Shown one piece after another: positions 36,201-47,885 of a DNA stretch of 64,000 nucleotides. This DNA comes from Larus michahellis (taxonomy: Eukaryota; Chordata; Aves; Charadriiformes; Laridae): contig NC_133896.1 of the NCBI RefSeq assembly GCF_964199755.1, positions 92,116,215 to 92,180,214 on the forward strand, read 5' to 3'. The notes under the pieces were generated by a model. It saw only the letters and a program-made list of their open reading frames with translations, was not told where the DNA came from and did not search any database. The position numbers and the translations under genes are program-made. Position 1 is the first letter of the stretch; every line of letters begins with the position of its first letter.

Positions 36201-39200
36201 CATTCCTGCAAAACGGGTGGGTGATGAGAAGCATTTATGTGCCAGAACAGGCTGCCGAGTGACGCTGCGCTGCTCTGCCTGACTTCTGGAATGCCTCTGC
36301 CCTGCATCGGGCCGTCGGTTCAGGCTGTGTGTGCAGAGGAGTGGCTGTCACCCAGCCTGCAAAACATCGTTTCTGCTTTCTAGATGTCAGAAATAAGTTT
36401 CCGGGTTACATTGCCTTTCTGTAGGCAATTCATGTCATCAGATGCAAATGACTGTAGTAAAACACTATTACACTGGTACATAAATCGTGATGCCTCAGAC
36501 ACCTGGCCAGCCTTCCACTGCTGCTCACAGCTGCCTCCATCTCTACCCCCTGCCCTTTCAACCTAGTAATTATAGGAACATTTCACCTCCGAGAGGACAG
36601 TAGCACTGTAATTGCTGCCGAACTTAAAAGCAGCCCCACATTTTCTGTACGTTTTCTACATCTACCTGAGCTGTGAGTGTGAATGCTGTCAGCACGGACC
36701 ATTGTTTCTTCTGGAACTGCATTTCCTGCAGCTGCTACGTAGTGAAGGACTGATGATGTTTCTGCAGCTCTGGACTTGATTCTGGCTCACAATCTACAGG
36801 TCGTACTTTCATTTTGGGGGATGGAAGTACGTAGTTTAGTCCTGTACCTTTGTAACTGTCAGACTTGCTCGTACGTTACATGGTTCTAGGTGTTTAAGGA
36901 AGTATTTAGTTTGAATTACATCTTTAGCTGCGGGGCTTCTACCAGCACTAGAATAACTTTCAGGAACTACTTCATCAGGTGGTTGTCTCGATACTCTCAA
37001 ATAACCGTGTTTATTGCAAGTCCTTAAAGAAAAACGTTAAAGAGATCGAGTGCAGCTCTGAGGCTGTGAAACACAAGAGGGGTCCCCAGCCTCCCAGGCT
37101 GACCGGCATGGGTGTGGGTGTTCCAGGCGAGGGGGGCTGTCTTGCCCTGCTATGTAACAGTGTGGTTGACGTGGGGTGTACCCTGGTAGAGAGCGGGGCT
37201 TCGTTCCTGTCTCCTTCGACAAAGAATTAAAAGGGCAGCGGGGAGTCGTTTCCCTGTACCAAGCAGGAGAGAGTTTAGCTGGACAGCTTTCGGGGCAGGG
37301 GGACATCACCTAGGATTTGAAAGAATGCCGGAGGCAATGCTAGGAAAGAGGGCTGGAGGTTTTGGTGTAAATTGAATTGTTTTGGGGGGGGGTTCTGGGT
37401 TTATTTCATTAAGGGTGTGTATCTGAAGAGGTAAAAATTGGAGTGGTAGGTGTGAAAGAAAAGCTTAAAATATGAACCTGCCAACCATTTTTCCCTTTCT
37501 CTTTACAGGTGAAGCCTCAATTTGAAAGCAAGGAAAACAGAAGATATGGCACCTTTAATGCCATAATATACAGGACTCAGGTGGTTGCTGGGATAAACTA
37601 CTTTATAAAGGTTTGTATATATTATAGGAGGGAGTGCTTTGTAGTTAAACACTCTAGGTGACTCGTGCAGTGGCTTCTAGCAAGAAAGAGAAGCAGATGT
37701 AGTAGAAAACCACCTAATGTGACTAGCAGAGTTAGGGACTACCTCCAGATGCTTACAAAATTCCTTTTTGGCACTAGTGTAGAACAGAAATATAAAAAAA
37801 CCCCAACTTCTAAAACATGCCCTGTGCTTCTTCAGATGTGAATGATAACTTAGAATCATAGAATTGTCTGGGTTGGGAGGGACCTTTAAGATCATCAAGT
37901 CCAGCCATTAACCTAACATTGCTGAAACCACCACTAAACCATGTCCCTAAGAACCATGTCACCCCTCAGCAGCTTTGTTGCTCTTCTCCGGACACGCTGC
38001 AGCATCTCAATGTCTTTCTTGTAGTGACGGGCCCAAAACTGAACACAGTATTTGATGTGGGGCCTCACCAGTGCTGAGTACAGGGCGGCAATCACTTCCC
38101 TAGTCCTGCTGGCCACACTATTGCTGATACAAGCCAGGATGCTGTTGGCCTTCTTGGCCACCTGGGCACACTGCTGGCTCATGTTCAGCTGGCTGTTGAC
38201 CAACACCCCCAGGTCCCTTTCTGCCGGGCAGCTCTCCAGCCACTCTTCCCCAAGCCTGTAGGGCTGCAAGGGGTTGTTGTGACCCAAGTGCAGGACCCGG
38301 CACTTGGCCTTCCTTATACCACTGGCCTCAGCCCATTGATCCAGCCTCTCCAGATCCCTCTGTAGAGCCTTCCTTCCCTCAAGCAGATCGACACCCTCAC
38401 CCAACTTGGTATTGTCTGAAGACTTACTGAGGATACACTCAATCCCCTCGTCCAGATCATTGATAAAGATATTAAGCAGAACCAGCTCCAGTACCAAGCC
38501 CTGGGGAACACCACTTGTGACCAGCCGCCAACTAGATGTAACTCCATTCACCACAACTCTTTGGGCCTGGCCATCCAGTTTTTAACCCAGCAAAAAGTAC
38601 ACCTGTCCAGGCCATGAGCAGCCAGTTTCTCCAGGAGAATGCTGTGGGAAACGGTGTCAAAGGCTTTACTGCGGTCCAGGTAGACAACATCCACAGCCTC
38701 TCTCTCTTCCTCTAAGCAGGTCACCTCATAATAGAAGGCAATCAGGTTTATCAAGCAGGACCTGCCTTTCATGAACCCGTGCTGACTGGGCCTGATCACC
38801 TGGTTGTCCTGCATGTGCCGCGTAATGGCACTCAGGATGATCTGTTCCATGATCTTCCCCAACACTGAGGTCAGACTGACAGGCCTGTAGTTCCCCAGAT
38901 CCTCCTTCTGGCCCTTTCTGTGGATGAGTGTCACATTTGCTAACCTCCAGTCAACTGGGACCTCTCCGGTTAGCCAGGACTGATGATAAATGATGGAGGG
39001 TGGCTTGGTGAGCACTTCCACTGGCTCCCTCAGTACCTTGGGTGGATCCCATCCAGCCCAATAGACTTGTGTGTGTCCAAGTGCTGTATCAGGTCACTCA
39101 ACATTTCCCCTTTGATTATGGGGGCTTCATCCTGCTCCCTGACTGTCTTCTAGCTCAGGGGTCTGGGTACTCAGGGAACAACTGGTCCTACTATTAAAGA

Positions 39201-41033
39201 TTGAGGCAAAGAAGGCATTAAGTACCTCAGCCTTTTCCTAGTTTTGCGTGCAAGTGCATATGTTGATGTTTTGGTTCTGCCAAACCAAATGTTGATGTTT
39301 GGTTTTGTTTCTGGTAGCGCCTACCTTCTAGTACTTTCTGTATTTTAAAAACCCCTTTTTCTGTTGTGGAGGAAAGATGGGTAATGCTTAATTTGGAGCC
39401 CTCTGGTAGCACCGTTCATCCTCGACTAGAAAACCTTACCCATAAGCCTGGTCAGACATGCTCCCTTGACAAGGGTCAGAATCTTATTAAAGAAATTGGC
39501 AGGTAGGTTTTGGGGGATAGCAATTCTGCAGAGAGACATTAGGAGCATTTGCTCCACGCTTCTCATATTTAGTTGATCCCAGGAAGGACAGACACTGCCA
39601 AAGCCGCTTCTTTCTCAGGTCCTTCCTTAAAACAACTCTGAACAGTAATTTCCGCTCTGTGGGCACCAGGGGATTGTTCCGACAAACTACCTATTATATG
39701 GCAAGTCTGAGTCTTACATGAACCATGTTCATCCCTCCCTTGCTCCTGGGAGAGGTGCTTTCACTTTGTGGGCAAGGTAGTGAGTAACGGAGAGGAGCGA
39801 TTTAGAGGCAGGCTGCAGGAAAGCCGCAAGTCACGCTCAGTTGCATTTCTTCCCCTGGTGCCACCCTGTGGCTGACCCAGGCAAAGTCAGATACTTGCCT
39901 GCTGTCTGGCTCAGCCTCATGGCCCAACTACTGGGAAATGAAGACTGACACGTTATCGAAATTGGAAGAAATCCATTCAGAACACTGAAAACTGATGATT
40001 TGTCTCTACTTTCCCAGTCTTGCAAGTGACAGGAAACACCTATTCATCATAGCACTAAGTGGAATGAGCTCCGTCACAAGAGTCATTCTTTTATACGTCA
40101 GAATTTTCCACATCATTAATATTTTACCAACAGCAAACATGGTGCCCCGTCGCAGCCACCAGAAAGCACGTAAAAACCTCTGAGAGTCTAAGGCGTTAAA
40201 TTTTCCCTTAATACTATATCCCTCAAACAGTGAGAGTTTAGCACCTGTTGTGCTTGAGTCTGTATGTACAAAATTACACACAACTCTGTAACGAGTCTTT
40301 ACGTGAGGACTTTCTGGAGGGGAAGGTGAGTTTATAAAAGTGTTTCAGCCACTCTCATTCACTCCCGCAGGCACCAGGATGGGTTAAGATGTCTGTTCAG
40401 GCACTGATGTGTTTGCCATAATTCTGAAGACAAGGGATCCTGCCTTTCAGGTTGTCATTGCTTCTTTGGACAATGTGCTGGTTTTGGATAGATCTTTCTG
40501 TACCTTCTAGGACCTGACACTCTCTCTGCATCTCTGCCTCACCCCTGAGTCATTAAGATTTACTCACTGTCTCTTGTCTCCTATCCTTGAGTGTCCTGAG
40601 AAGCTGTAAGCTGATGTGCTGGGATCCTGATGACCTATAATAGGATGCCATCAAACCCTTTCTCCTTTTGTGCCTTCTGGTACTTCCACACCCAAGAAGT
40701 CCTTCTCGTTTTCCAATCAGTTCTCTTCAGGTGTAGACAGCTTCTGCTACCAGTTACTATCCAGACTAGGCTTAAGAGTTGTTGAAGTAAAAATGGAGAG
40801 ACACCTCAAATTAAGCTCCTGAGCAAAGAGGTATGTAAAGAGCATCCTTCTGTTTGAACCCGCTTCACACATGATCCTCACTCTCCCACCATTTTGGTTT
40901 CTAGGTCCAAGTTTCTGATGCCGAGTATGTCCACTTAAGGGTGTTTCAGAGCCTTCCTCATGAGAATCAAGGTCCCAGACTTGATGGTTATCAGACTGGC
41001 AAAACCAAAGACGATCCTCTGACCTACTTCTGA
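33201..41033 (+). CDS. Stefin (type 1 cystatin), CSTA-like, complete, 98 aa
   Basis: Three coding exons, 33201-33266, 37509-37610 and 40905-41033, are joined in phase 0 by GT-AG introns; 98 residues, the canonical stefin length. All inhibitory elements are present: the N-terminal trunk with PGG (residues 3-5), the first hairpin QVVAG at 46-50, and the second hairpin LP at 73-74. There is no signal peptide, as expected for a cytosolic stefin. The N-terminus [17 protein letters not shown] is stefin-A-like, whereas [13 protein letters not shown] in exon 3 is stefin-B-like. Known role: tight reversible inhibition of papain-like proteases such as cathepsins L, S, H and B. It lies tail to tail with a second stefin gene. 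The name CSTA or CSTB needs phylogeny, so no symbol is given. Confidence 0.94.
33267..37508 (+). other. Plus-strand stefin intron 1
   Basis: About 4.2 kb. It contains a short CR1 3' end near 35303-35400; the rest looks unique. Several 80-145-aa open frames on both strands around 33.8-36.3 kb resemble nothing known. Confidence 0.75.
35303..35400 (-). mobile_element. CR1-type 3'-end fragment, diverged
   Basis: The order AATCACAGTAGCATCATTTA, GGTTGGGAAAGACCTTTAAG, ATGATCGAGTCCAACC matches the reverse complement of a CR1 3' UTR of an older subfamily. The inner boundary is uncertain. Confidence 0.7.
37509..37610 (+). CDS. Plus-strand stefin, coding exon 2
   Basis: Acceptor TTTACAG|GTG, donor AAG|GTTTGT, 102 bases. 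It encodes [19 protein letters not shown] and then [13 protein letters not shown], carrying the QVVAG wedge loop. Confidence 0.95.
37611..40904 (+). other. Plus-strand stefin intron 2
   Basis: About 3.3 kb. It contains a 1.4-kb antisense CR1 (37852-39240); the rest (39241-40904) shows no recognisable feature. Confidence 0.8.
37852..39240 (-). mobile_element. CR1 LINE, 5'-truncated, about 1.4 kb, antisense
   Basis: Reverse-complement CR1. The 3' tail AGAATCATAGAATTGTCTGG leads into ORF2. RT blocks are [77 protein letters not shown] and [15 protein letters not shown]. The catalytic box has decayed to a SDNT-like form (usual FADDT). A few frame breaks divide it. It is the best-preserved RT domain in the window but not active. 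Confidence 0.94.
40905..41033 (+). CDS. Plus-strand stefin, coding exon 3 (last)
   Basis: Acceptor TTTCTAG|GTC; TGA at 41031-41033. It encodes [18 protein letters not shown] and on to [10 protein letters not shown]. The LP pair at 73-74 and the C-terminal YF are conserved. Confidence 0.95.
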   Translation, partial: VQVSDAEYVHLRVFQSLPHENQGPRLDGYQTGKTKDDPLTYF

Positions 41034-41087
41034 GAGACGATGAGGAATGGCACCTCACTTCTGAAGTTGCATCCGTAACTGCATAAA

Positions 41088-41093
41088 AATAAA
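41088..41093 (+). terminator. Polyadenylation signal of the plus-strand stefin (AATAAA)
   Basis: Canonical AATAAA 55 bases after the stop codon, giving a very short 3' UTR. Confidence 0.75.
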
Positions 41094-41284
41094 ATGTTTG
41101 GAAAGCTGTTTGTTGATCTGCTGTGTGTCATGTGTACATCTGCTGCCTGGCTAACACTTGAGTAGGCTCTGAAATACTACAGAAGGCTGTTTCTGCCACC
41201 TGAAGCACTACAGGTGTAAGGCAGAGTACACCCCTTTCAGCTTCTCTTCCCAAAGGACCTTGAATTCCTGAAGGCAAGTCCTAC

Positions 41285-41465
41285 CAGTAAAGGCCGAGAC
41301 AAAGGCAGCATTGAGTGCCTCAGCTTCTTCGGTGTCCTCTGTCAGCAGGTGCCCTGCTCCACTGAGCACTGAGGACCCACGTTTTCCTTAGTGTTCTTTT
41401 GCTGCTGATATACCTGCAGAAGCCTTTCTTGTAGCCTTTCATATCCTTCACCAGTTTAACGTATT
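41285..41465 (-). mobile_element. CR1 LINE internal fragment
   Basis: Matches the reverse complement of the middle of CR1 ORF2: GACAAAGGCAGCATTGAGTG, CCTCAGC, CTGTCAGCAGGTGCCC, TTTTCCTTAGTGTTC, TTTTGCTGCTGATATACCTG. It lacks the CR1 3' end, so it is a remnant of a larger copy. It lies in the gap between the convergent stefin genes. Confidence 0.7.
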
Positions 41466-41622
41466 TCTAATTAAAACACAGAACAAACATAAGGTTACCT
41501 GGCATATGAAAAACACTCATGGAAAAAAAACCCTCTGAGCAAGATAATAACCAATACTGAAAACAAGTAAAGAGAGTCTGTGAAACACCAGTCAAGTATG
41601 CCATCTCAATTCAAGAGAAATA

Positions 41623-41628
41623 TTTATT
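41623..41628 (-). terminator. Candidate polyadenylation signal of the minus-strand stefin
   Basis: TTTATT on the plus strand is AATAAA on the minus strand, about 650 bases past the stop at 42281. It lies about 530 bases from the opposite gene's signal, so the convergent transcripts need not overlap. Confidence 0.45.
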
Positions 41629-42280
41629 AGTGCAGAAATGCTTGTCCCACTTAAGTTCCTTTCCAGGACTTTTCCTTAGGACTGAGAAAACAATCAAGTT
41701 GGGGGTTTTTTATTTTTTAACTCATACACCCTCTACTGGACATTATATCCTACTGCTGCAAGAGGATAAACACGATTGCAAGGGAATGGTTGTTTCAAAA
41801 GACTATAATCCTCCTCTTTCTCCTGCCTTCCAAATTTCTTCAGCTCAAGTCTCTCTTCAGGTCTTTGCCAATAAAATACATAGTACACATACATTCAGAG
41901 TTGCGAAAGAGCACAGAAAAGATTCTGGTTTTCCTCTTGGTCCTTGCTGTAAATACATGAGTGCTAGTGTCACTCCCCTTTCAATTTCCAGAACAAGGAA
42001 GTCCACAAACAGGACTCAGCCACAGTATTCCCGTTAAGTTGCACTGAAGTCAGTGCAGCTACTTGGGTTTGCATTAGCGTAGGCAAAAGGAGAGCTGTGT
42101 AACTCTAAAATTTAGATATTGCACAGGAAGGGGATGCCATAAAAGAAATTGGTTTTTTCCAGCATTAAGTTTAAAAAAAAGACACTTCCTTTTTTCCTTT
42201 GTTGGCACAGCAATCAACATTTTGCAGCCTATAGAAAATGCATACAAGAAACCATTAGGAAAATGCACAAGGTAAGTGTG

Positions 42281-42409
42281 CTAGAAAAAAGCCAGTTCAT
42301 CATGCTTAGTCTTGCTGCTCTGGTAACTGTGGAGACTCAGCGGCTTATTCTCGTGAGGAAGGCTTCTGAACACCCGCAGGTGCATGAACTCATCATTGCC
42401 AACATGGAC
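42281..42409 (-). CDS. Minus-strand stefin, coding exon 3 (last)
   Basis: Acceptor TTTGCAG|GTC before 42409; TAG stop at 42283-42281. It encodes [18 protein letters not shown] and onward to the C-terminal DELAFF. Confidence 0.95.
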   Translation of the reverse strand, partial: VHVGNDEFMHLRVFRSLPHENKPLSLHSYQSSKTKHDELAFF

Positions 42410-45400
42410 CTGCAAAGCATGAAAACCAGTGAGTTCCACGGAGTAACAGCAGCCTTCAGCAGGAGGGATGGTGTAGACTGGCATGTTTTGAGGATGAAGA
42501 AGAGGACGGGTGGTAAGAAAAACCATCACCTCAAAAGGTTTTAAACCAGACTGGGGGTCTTGACTTCATGGAAATATCACCTCATCTTTCCATGCTTGTT
42601 AGTACTCCCTGAGTGCCTGAGATAGATAGGGAATTTACGGGTAGGGAACTGGAGTTGCAGAGAAGTGATTAATATATTACACACATGCAAAATGCTCTAA
42701 TCTTATCTGGCACAACAAGCACTTAAATGCTTTGATCACTGTTGCTTGCTTTTTGTGTCTGGCATCACTACAGGCAGAGTCAGAGCAGGTTTGATACTTT
42801 ACTGTATCTTTACACATCTTGACTTCACATAATGCAATGTTAGTGCTCAACATCACAGATGTGTAATTACCCCCAAGACCAAGCTTCACAAAGTAACTGA
42901 AAAGTGGAAGTCATGAAAATAGAGAAGTACTGTTATCTCCATTTATAGACAGGCAGGGAGAGCAGCTGGGAGGAGCAGGGTGTGGATTTATTTGTTTATT
43001 TTTAATGTACAGATTTTCTTCTCATTAAAGCCAAATCCTAAGCATCCCTCTGTAGGTAAGTAAAGAAAAAAACCCACCATTCCAAATATTATATGTACAA
43101 ATTTTTTTAAAAAAATAAGTGTCCTCTACCTTGATGAAGTAGTTTGTTCCAGCAACCACCTGAGTTTTAAACTCCACTGCAGTGAAGACATCAAATGTTT
43201 TCCCTTCTTTTTCTTCTATCTGAGGTTTCACCTTAAGGAAACAATAGGTTATTCAAGACTGATGCAAGATTCAAGTATTTAGGACTTACGGCCCACACTA
43301 TCAGGTCACTGCTGCTGAATTCCCAGAGACAGAGTTCCTGCTTTTCCAAGTTACGAGAAGATCAAAATGAATAATGTTAAGTTTTGTGTTAAAGTAAGAC
43401 CAGAATTCTAGACAGGCAGCAAAGCCAAGACAGCGGTATGATTCAGTCGCTGCAGACTGACACCAAGTCTGGAGCCTCCAACAGAGAACTGTGTGGGTAT
43501 TCTAAAAAGATTTATTTTGACAAATGAGTTCCTCTACTGACGTCTCAGCTTCCCTTTCTGTCCTGTATATTTAAAAATAAATGTGAAGGTGTTCGGTATC
43601 TACATGCACAAGACTATAGGCTTTTTTAAATAGAAGTTTTTAAAATACATCATTCTTACAACACGAAAAAGGAATGTCTTCAGCATTAGCTCCCTTCTCA
43701 AGTTCAAAACAAGTTATTACAGACCCAGCATCACAGAACAGACAGACAGACATCCAAAAATGGAGCTTCGAAAGCAAACTACCCAAGTCTGAGGTTTTAC
43801 AACACTTACTTGACAGTTCTTCCAGCATGTCTGCTGGAATCTAGAATGTTTTCAAACTGCAAATATTTTCCAAAAAATAACTGAACCATAAAGGCTTCTG
43901 AGTTACCATGCCAACTTCCAGAGTGTAAAACCACTGCTCATGCAGTCAGAATAACTTGCCCAATACCCCACAGGGAGGCATGAACTCATACGAGTTGCAG
44001 CTCTTATTTCCCACACTTGACTCTCTAGAACATTGTGGCTAGAATTCTTGGCTACGAAAGCAGATTTCAGGCTTTGTTTACAAGGGCAATATGAATTAGT
44101 CTTGGGAGTCCTCGCTGTAAGCTCTGTCCTACCCAGGCGGCCTTACCTCCTCCACTGCATCATTATGTAGCCCCTTCTCCACTCCCAGAGCAACACTACC
44201 ACCAGGGAGTAGATTTTCTCTTTCCAGCGATATGGTGTATTTCCCCTTCTTCCTAAATTCAAGGGGAATGAAGACATTTGCTACCCTGCCCGAACCCCAC
44301 CTGCTTCCTTAGGGGAAAACAAGTGCCTATTTGCCACTGCTCAGGTGCTTTAGGTGAAGTAGGAATAGGAACAATTCCTGCAACACGCTATGTTCTCCCA
44401 CCTCTCCAGCACCAAGAAGGTGCAGGACCAAACTCTGGTGCCTTTCCCAGACAGCTGATCCGTGACCATCCTGTTCCTGGGGGCCATGACCATATTGTAC
44501 ATCATCTCTCATATTTCAGTTGGAAGGGACCTTCAACGATCATCTAGTCCAACACTTTTGTATGTATTTTTTTTGCCATACGGAAATCAAAGTGCCCTGA
44601 ACAACTTTGCATTCTGAGATGCAAGGAAGGGCACAGCCCCAGAAAGTACAGCGATTCAGTCCTTCCTCCTCTCCTTACCCTGAGTCAGAGAATGGAGCAA
44701 ATGATTTCATTTTCCATCACTAGAGCTACTATTAGAAATTTTAAGAAGTGGGGGAGAGGGCAGACATAAACATCCCACTGACCCTGTCCCGTCCCGTGCT
44801 CCCTTAGCAATCCCTAGGCGTTGTGCAAGGTGGGTTTCACAGGTCTCGAAATCGCCCTGGCTCAGCACATCTTGTACTTCCACCAGGAAGCTGAACACTG
44901 GTCTCCATGACTGTGGACAGCTCAGAGTCACAGGCAGCTGCCAGCTTGTCAGGGTGTTACCGCAGCATTTGTCACAGCACATGATGTGACAGCACAGATG
45001 ACAAATGGGCATCCTGATTCAGCGTGGAGAGGGAGAGCCCAGAGAGAGAGAGACTCTCTGAAATACCTGGTATCAGCCCACCCTGCTCGTTCATGATCAC
45101 TGTCATTAGCATTTGGAATACCGTGTCTAGTTTTGGGCCCCCAATACAAGAAAGATGTCAATAAATTGTAGAGAGCTCAGTAGAGGGCCACCAAGAGGTC
45201 ATACGGCCGGAGCGCTCGTGCTGTGAGAGGAGGAAGAAAATGAGCTTGCTCAGCCTGGAGAAGAGAAGGCTTTGAGGAAAACTTTCCAGTACCTACAAGA
45301 AGCCAGGCTCTTTACATTGGGACAGAAGAATGATACCCAATGGTCATAAATGGAAATTGGAGGTTCAGACTGGATGTGAGGAAAATCTTTTTCTCTGAGG

Positions 45401-47885
45401 GCGCTCCTGCAGTACAGCAGGCTGCCCAGAGAAACTACAGTTTCCACCCTCGGAGGTTTTCAAGACTTGACTGGACAAAGCCGGGAGCAGCCTGGGGTGG
45501 TTGACCCTGTGCTCGCCAGGTGGTACAGTCCCTTCCCACCCAAACAATCTGAGATTCAATCACGGGGCTCAAAATTATCATGCCCCAAAAGCTCTTCACT
45601 GTTCTGCATGGCCTGTTTGCTTACTCACAGAGCACTTACTAACAAGCAGATGGTTCAAAATCAGCCTGACCAATCTCTGCCACAGCTGCCAGCGAGAAGC
45701 CAAGGGCTGAACAGGCCGGGGTGGAAATCCTTGCCATGGAGAGCCAGTTCCTATGGGACTTCTATGCCAGAGACACCGTCGGAGGGAAGCTGTCCTGCTC
45801 TGTCTCATGCTGTACCTGCTCTGGGCAGTACTTGTGAATCTCAACAACGTTCGGTCACTGCTATGATTCTTACGAAACAATACAATGGAAGCAAGAACTG
45901 GAAAAGCAGGAACAGAAACTGTATTTATAGCAAGCAACCTGGCAGGCTCTAACAAATCTCCACAAAGATTTGATTTTAAGCAAACAAAGTAATTTTAGAA
46001 GTTTACCTTGATTTAAGAAAACTGATGTTTCCTTCACAGTCTATATCCAGATACAAATATGACTGCACGGGCCAATTTCAGTTTTGGGTTTTTCCATGTA
46101 TATTACATAAAATAAAGTAATTTAAGCTGGCAGTCAAAATAAGCTGGACAATCTTTGAAATATCTAGGTGATTTAAATGAAAATGCCAGATTTTTAGTTA
46201 ATTCCACTCATGTCTGAATCCAAATGGGTTTTGTTTTTACTCTTCATTTTATATTTGGACTACCAAAAACCACTGCAGTCTGCCATGGAATGGAAATTCA
46301 GGATTTTAAACAAATCTCGTTTTCAGTCCACGTGCAACATTAATTGCAAACTCACGTTATCTTTAACATGACGTGTAGTCTTTTTGGATCAAAACAGTAA
46401 TTGTGACTCTCAGCAATTCTCAGTAATGTAGTCATTACTGCAAACTCAGTTTAGTGCTTAGGAGATCCACATTTTTTTTTTTTTTTTAAATGCAAAATCA
46501 TCAGATTCTACAAGCTAACTGTTAATTTCAACGACTGCTCTGCCTTTGGGTGCTTTGTACATGTTTAGAAACTGCTGCAGCTTGGGGAACAAATCTAGAC
46601 AATGACAAAAAGCCTAAGAAGCTGGAGCTTGTCCTTCATCTTTCTTCACTGGCTTGACACACCCTAGCTGATAAAACCAAAACGCAGAAGGAACCTGAGG
46701 TCGATGACAGAAAGATCTCGTGCTTTGAAAGAAGAGCGTAGTGGTACATAGCCATTTTTAGAGCAAAATCATGCGCTCCACTAACATGGGCAATAATTTA
46801 AGTTACTGCAAGTAGTATCAGGATTTGGAGTTGGCAGTGAGCTGAGTTCTCCTTCGGAGAACAGCAGAAAACCCAACCCAAAACAAAAAACCTGGCTACA
46901 AGGTTTAGTCTTTAGTGTAGAATCATAGAATGGTTTGGGTCAGAAGGGACCTTAAAGATCACCTAGTTCCAACCCCCCTGCCCTGGGCAGGGACACCTCC
47001 CACTAGACCAGGCTGCTCAAAGCCCCATCCAGCCTGGCCTTGAACACTTCCAGGGATGGGGCATCCACAGCTTCTCTGGGCAACCTGTTCCAGTGTCTCA
47101 CCACCCTCACAGTAAAGTATTTCTTCCTAATATCTAATCTAAATCTAAGCTCTCTCAGTTAAAAACCCTTTTAAGAACTACTTGTGCTCCTTCACCAGGC
47201 TCAAGAAGAAAACGGACCCTTTGCGGCTGGGATGTAGATGGGTTGCCTGGTGGCCCTGCGCCGACAGGCAGCACATCACCTGCAGAGCCAGGGACAGAGC
47301 TGGACGCACCGTGGCCGCCCCTGACCTCTCTAAATCTCTCTTTTAAAATCCCGAACCTGCTCTGCCGGGAGTCAATAACTACGCAGGGCCAAGCAGGCGC
47401 AGGCAGGGCTCCAGAGAACCAGCGACCGCTCACCGCGCTTCCGCGGCCTGTCAGTTTTCCCCCTTTTAAGCTGAGGGGGGAGGAACGGCGCCTGCCCCCT
47501 CGGCTGTGTAGAGCGACGGCCACCCCCAGGCCCTCAGCCACCCTCTGCACCGGGACGGGTCCCCGGCGCTGCGCTCAAACCTACGGCCTGTGCATGCGTC
47601 CCCCCGGCGGCCCGGCCCGCAGGCAAAGCCGGCTGCCGCCCGCCCAAGCCGGCAGGCTCCGACCGCCAACAGGCCCGGCGGGAGAAGCCCCGGGAGACCC
47701 GCCGCACCGCCCTGCCCCGCCCCGGGTGCGCCCAGCGCCCCGCCGCCAGGCCCTTGTGGGGTCCGGCGGTCCCCTCACGGAACTTCCCCCCCGGCGCCGC
47801 GCGGCGGGGCCCAACTCACCTCGTCCGCTATCTGCTGCGTCTCGTCGGTGGCGGGCCGCGCCGCCGAGGTGCCCCCGCACAACAT
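42281..47885 (-). CDS. Stefin (type 1 cystatin), CSTB-like, complete, 98 aa
   Basis: Three coding exons on the minus strand, 47885-47820, 43231-43130 and 42409-42281, are all phase 0 and GT-AG; 98 residues. It carries the N-terminal CGG with Cys3 (as in stefin B), QVVAG at 46-50 and LP at 73-74. [19 protein letters not shown] and [10 protein letters not shown] closely match human stefin B (human [20 protein letters not shown]). It has no signal peptide and is expected to be cytosolic. The gene starts in a CpG island, suggesting broad expression, as known for stefin B. Its strand relative to CASR and MIX23 is that of mammalian CSTA, although the sequence looks like CSTB; orthology is therefore left open. 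Confidence 0.95.
42410..43129 (-). other. Minus-strand stefin intron 2
   Basis: 720 bases, AT-rich, with no repeat recognised. Confidence 0.85.
43130..43231 (-). CDS. Minus-strand stefin, coding exon 2
   Basis: Acceptor CCTTAAG|GTG before 43231, donor AAG|GTAGAG after 43130, 102 bases. It encodes [20 protein letters not shown] and then [14 protein letters not shown]. Confidence 0.95.
44508..44557 (-). mobile_element. CR1-type 3' end, very short
   Basis: TTTCAGTTGGAAGGGACCTT followed by CAACGATCATCTAGTCCAAC is the reverse complement of a CR1 3' UTR. Confidence 0.6.
45100..45562 (+). mobile_element. Old CR1 LINE 3' fragment
   Basis: Reads as late CR1 ORF2 with many changes (VQFWAPNT-like, [25 protein letters not shown]-like, [14 protein letters not shown]-like). 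It ends in a diverged CR1 3' UTR, GGTGGTTGACCCTGTGC then CCCTTCCCACCCAAACAATC. Sense on the plus strand. Confidence 0.75.
46920..47170 (-). mobile_element. CR1 LINE, 3'-end fragment
   Basis: AATCATAGAATGGTTTGGGT, then the CTGCCCTGGGCAGGGACACC palindrome, the [14 protein letters not shown]-coding part and a GTAAAGTATTTCTTCC stretch. It is near-identical in layout to the copy at 25169-25455 and is little diverged. Confidence 0.93.

Larger units (their letters stand above)
43232..47819 (-). other. Minus-strand stefin intron 1
   Basis: About 4.6 kb. It holds three CR1 pieces (44508-44557, 45100-45562, 46920-47170) and ends in CpG-island DNA. Stretches 43232-44507 and 45563-46919 show no recognisable feature. 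Confidence 0.8.

Noticed and set aside
38052-38261. Plus-strand open frame in the 1.4-kb CR1
   Set aside because: The CR1 ORF2 runs on the minus strand here; this is its shadow.
40474-40500. TGTGCTGGTTTTGGATAG, resembling an avian LTR start
   Set aside because: No matching 3' end, promoter box or flanking duplication follows; too short to call.
42149-42544. 131-codon plus-strand open frame
   Set aside because: Antisense shadow of the minus-strand stefin exon 3 plus flanking intron.
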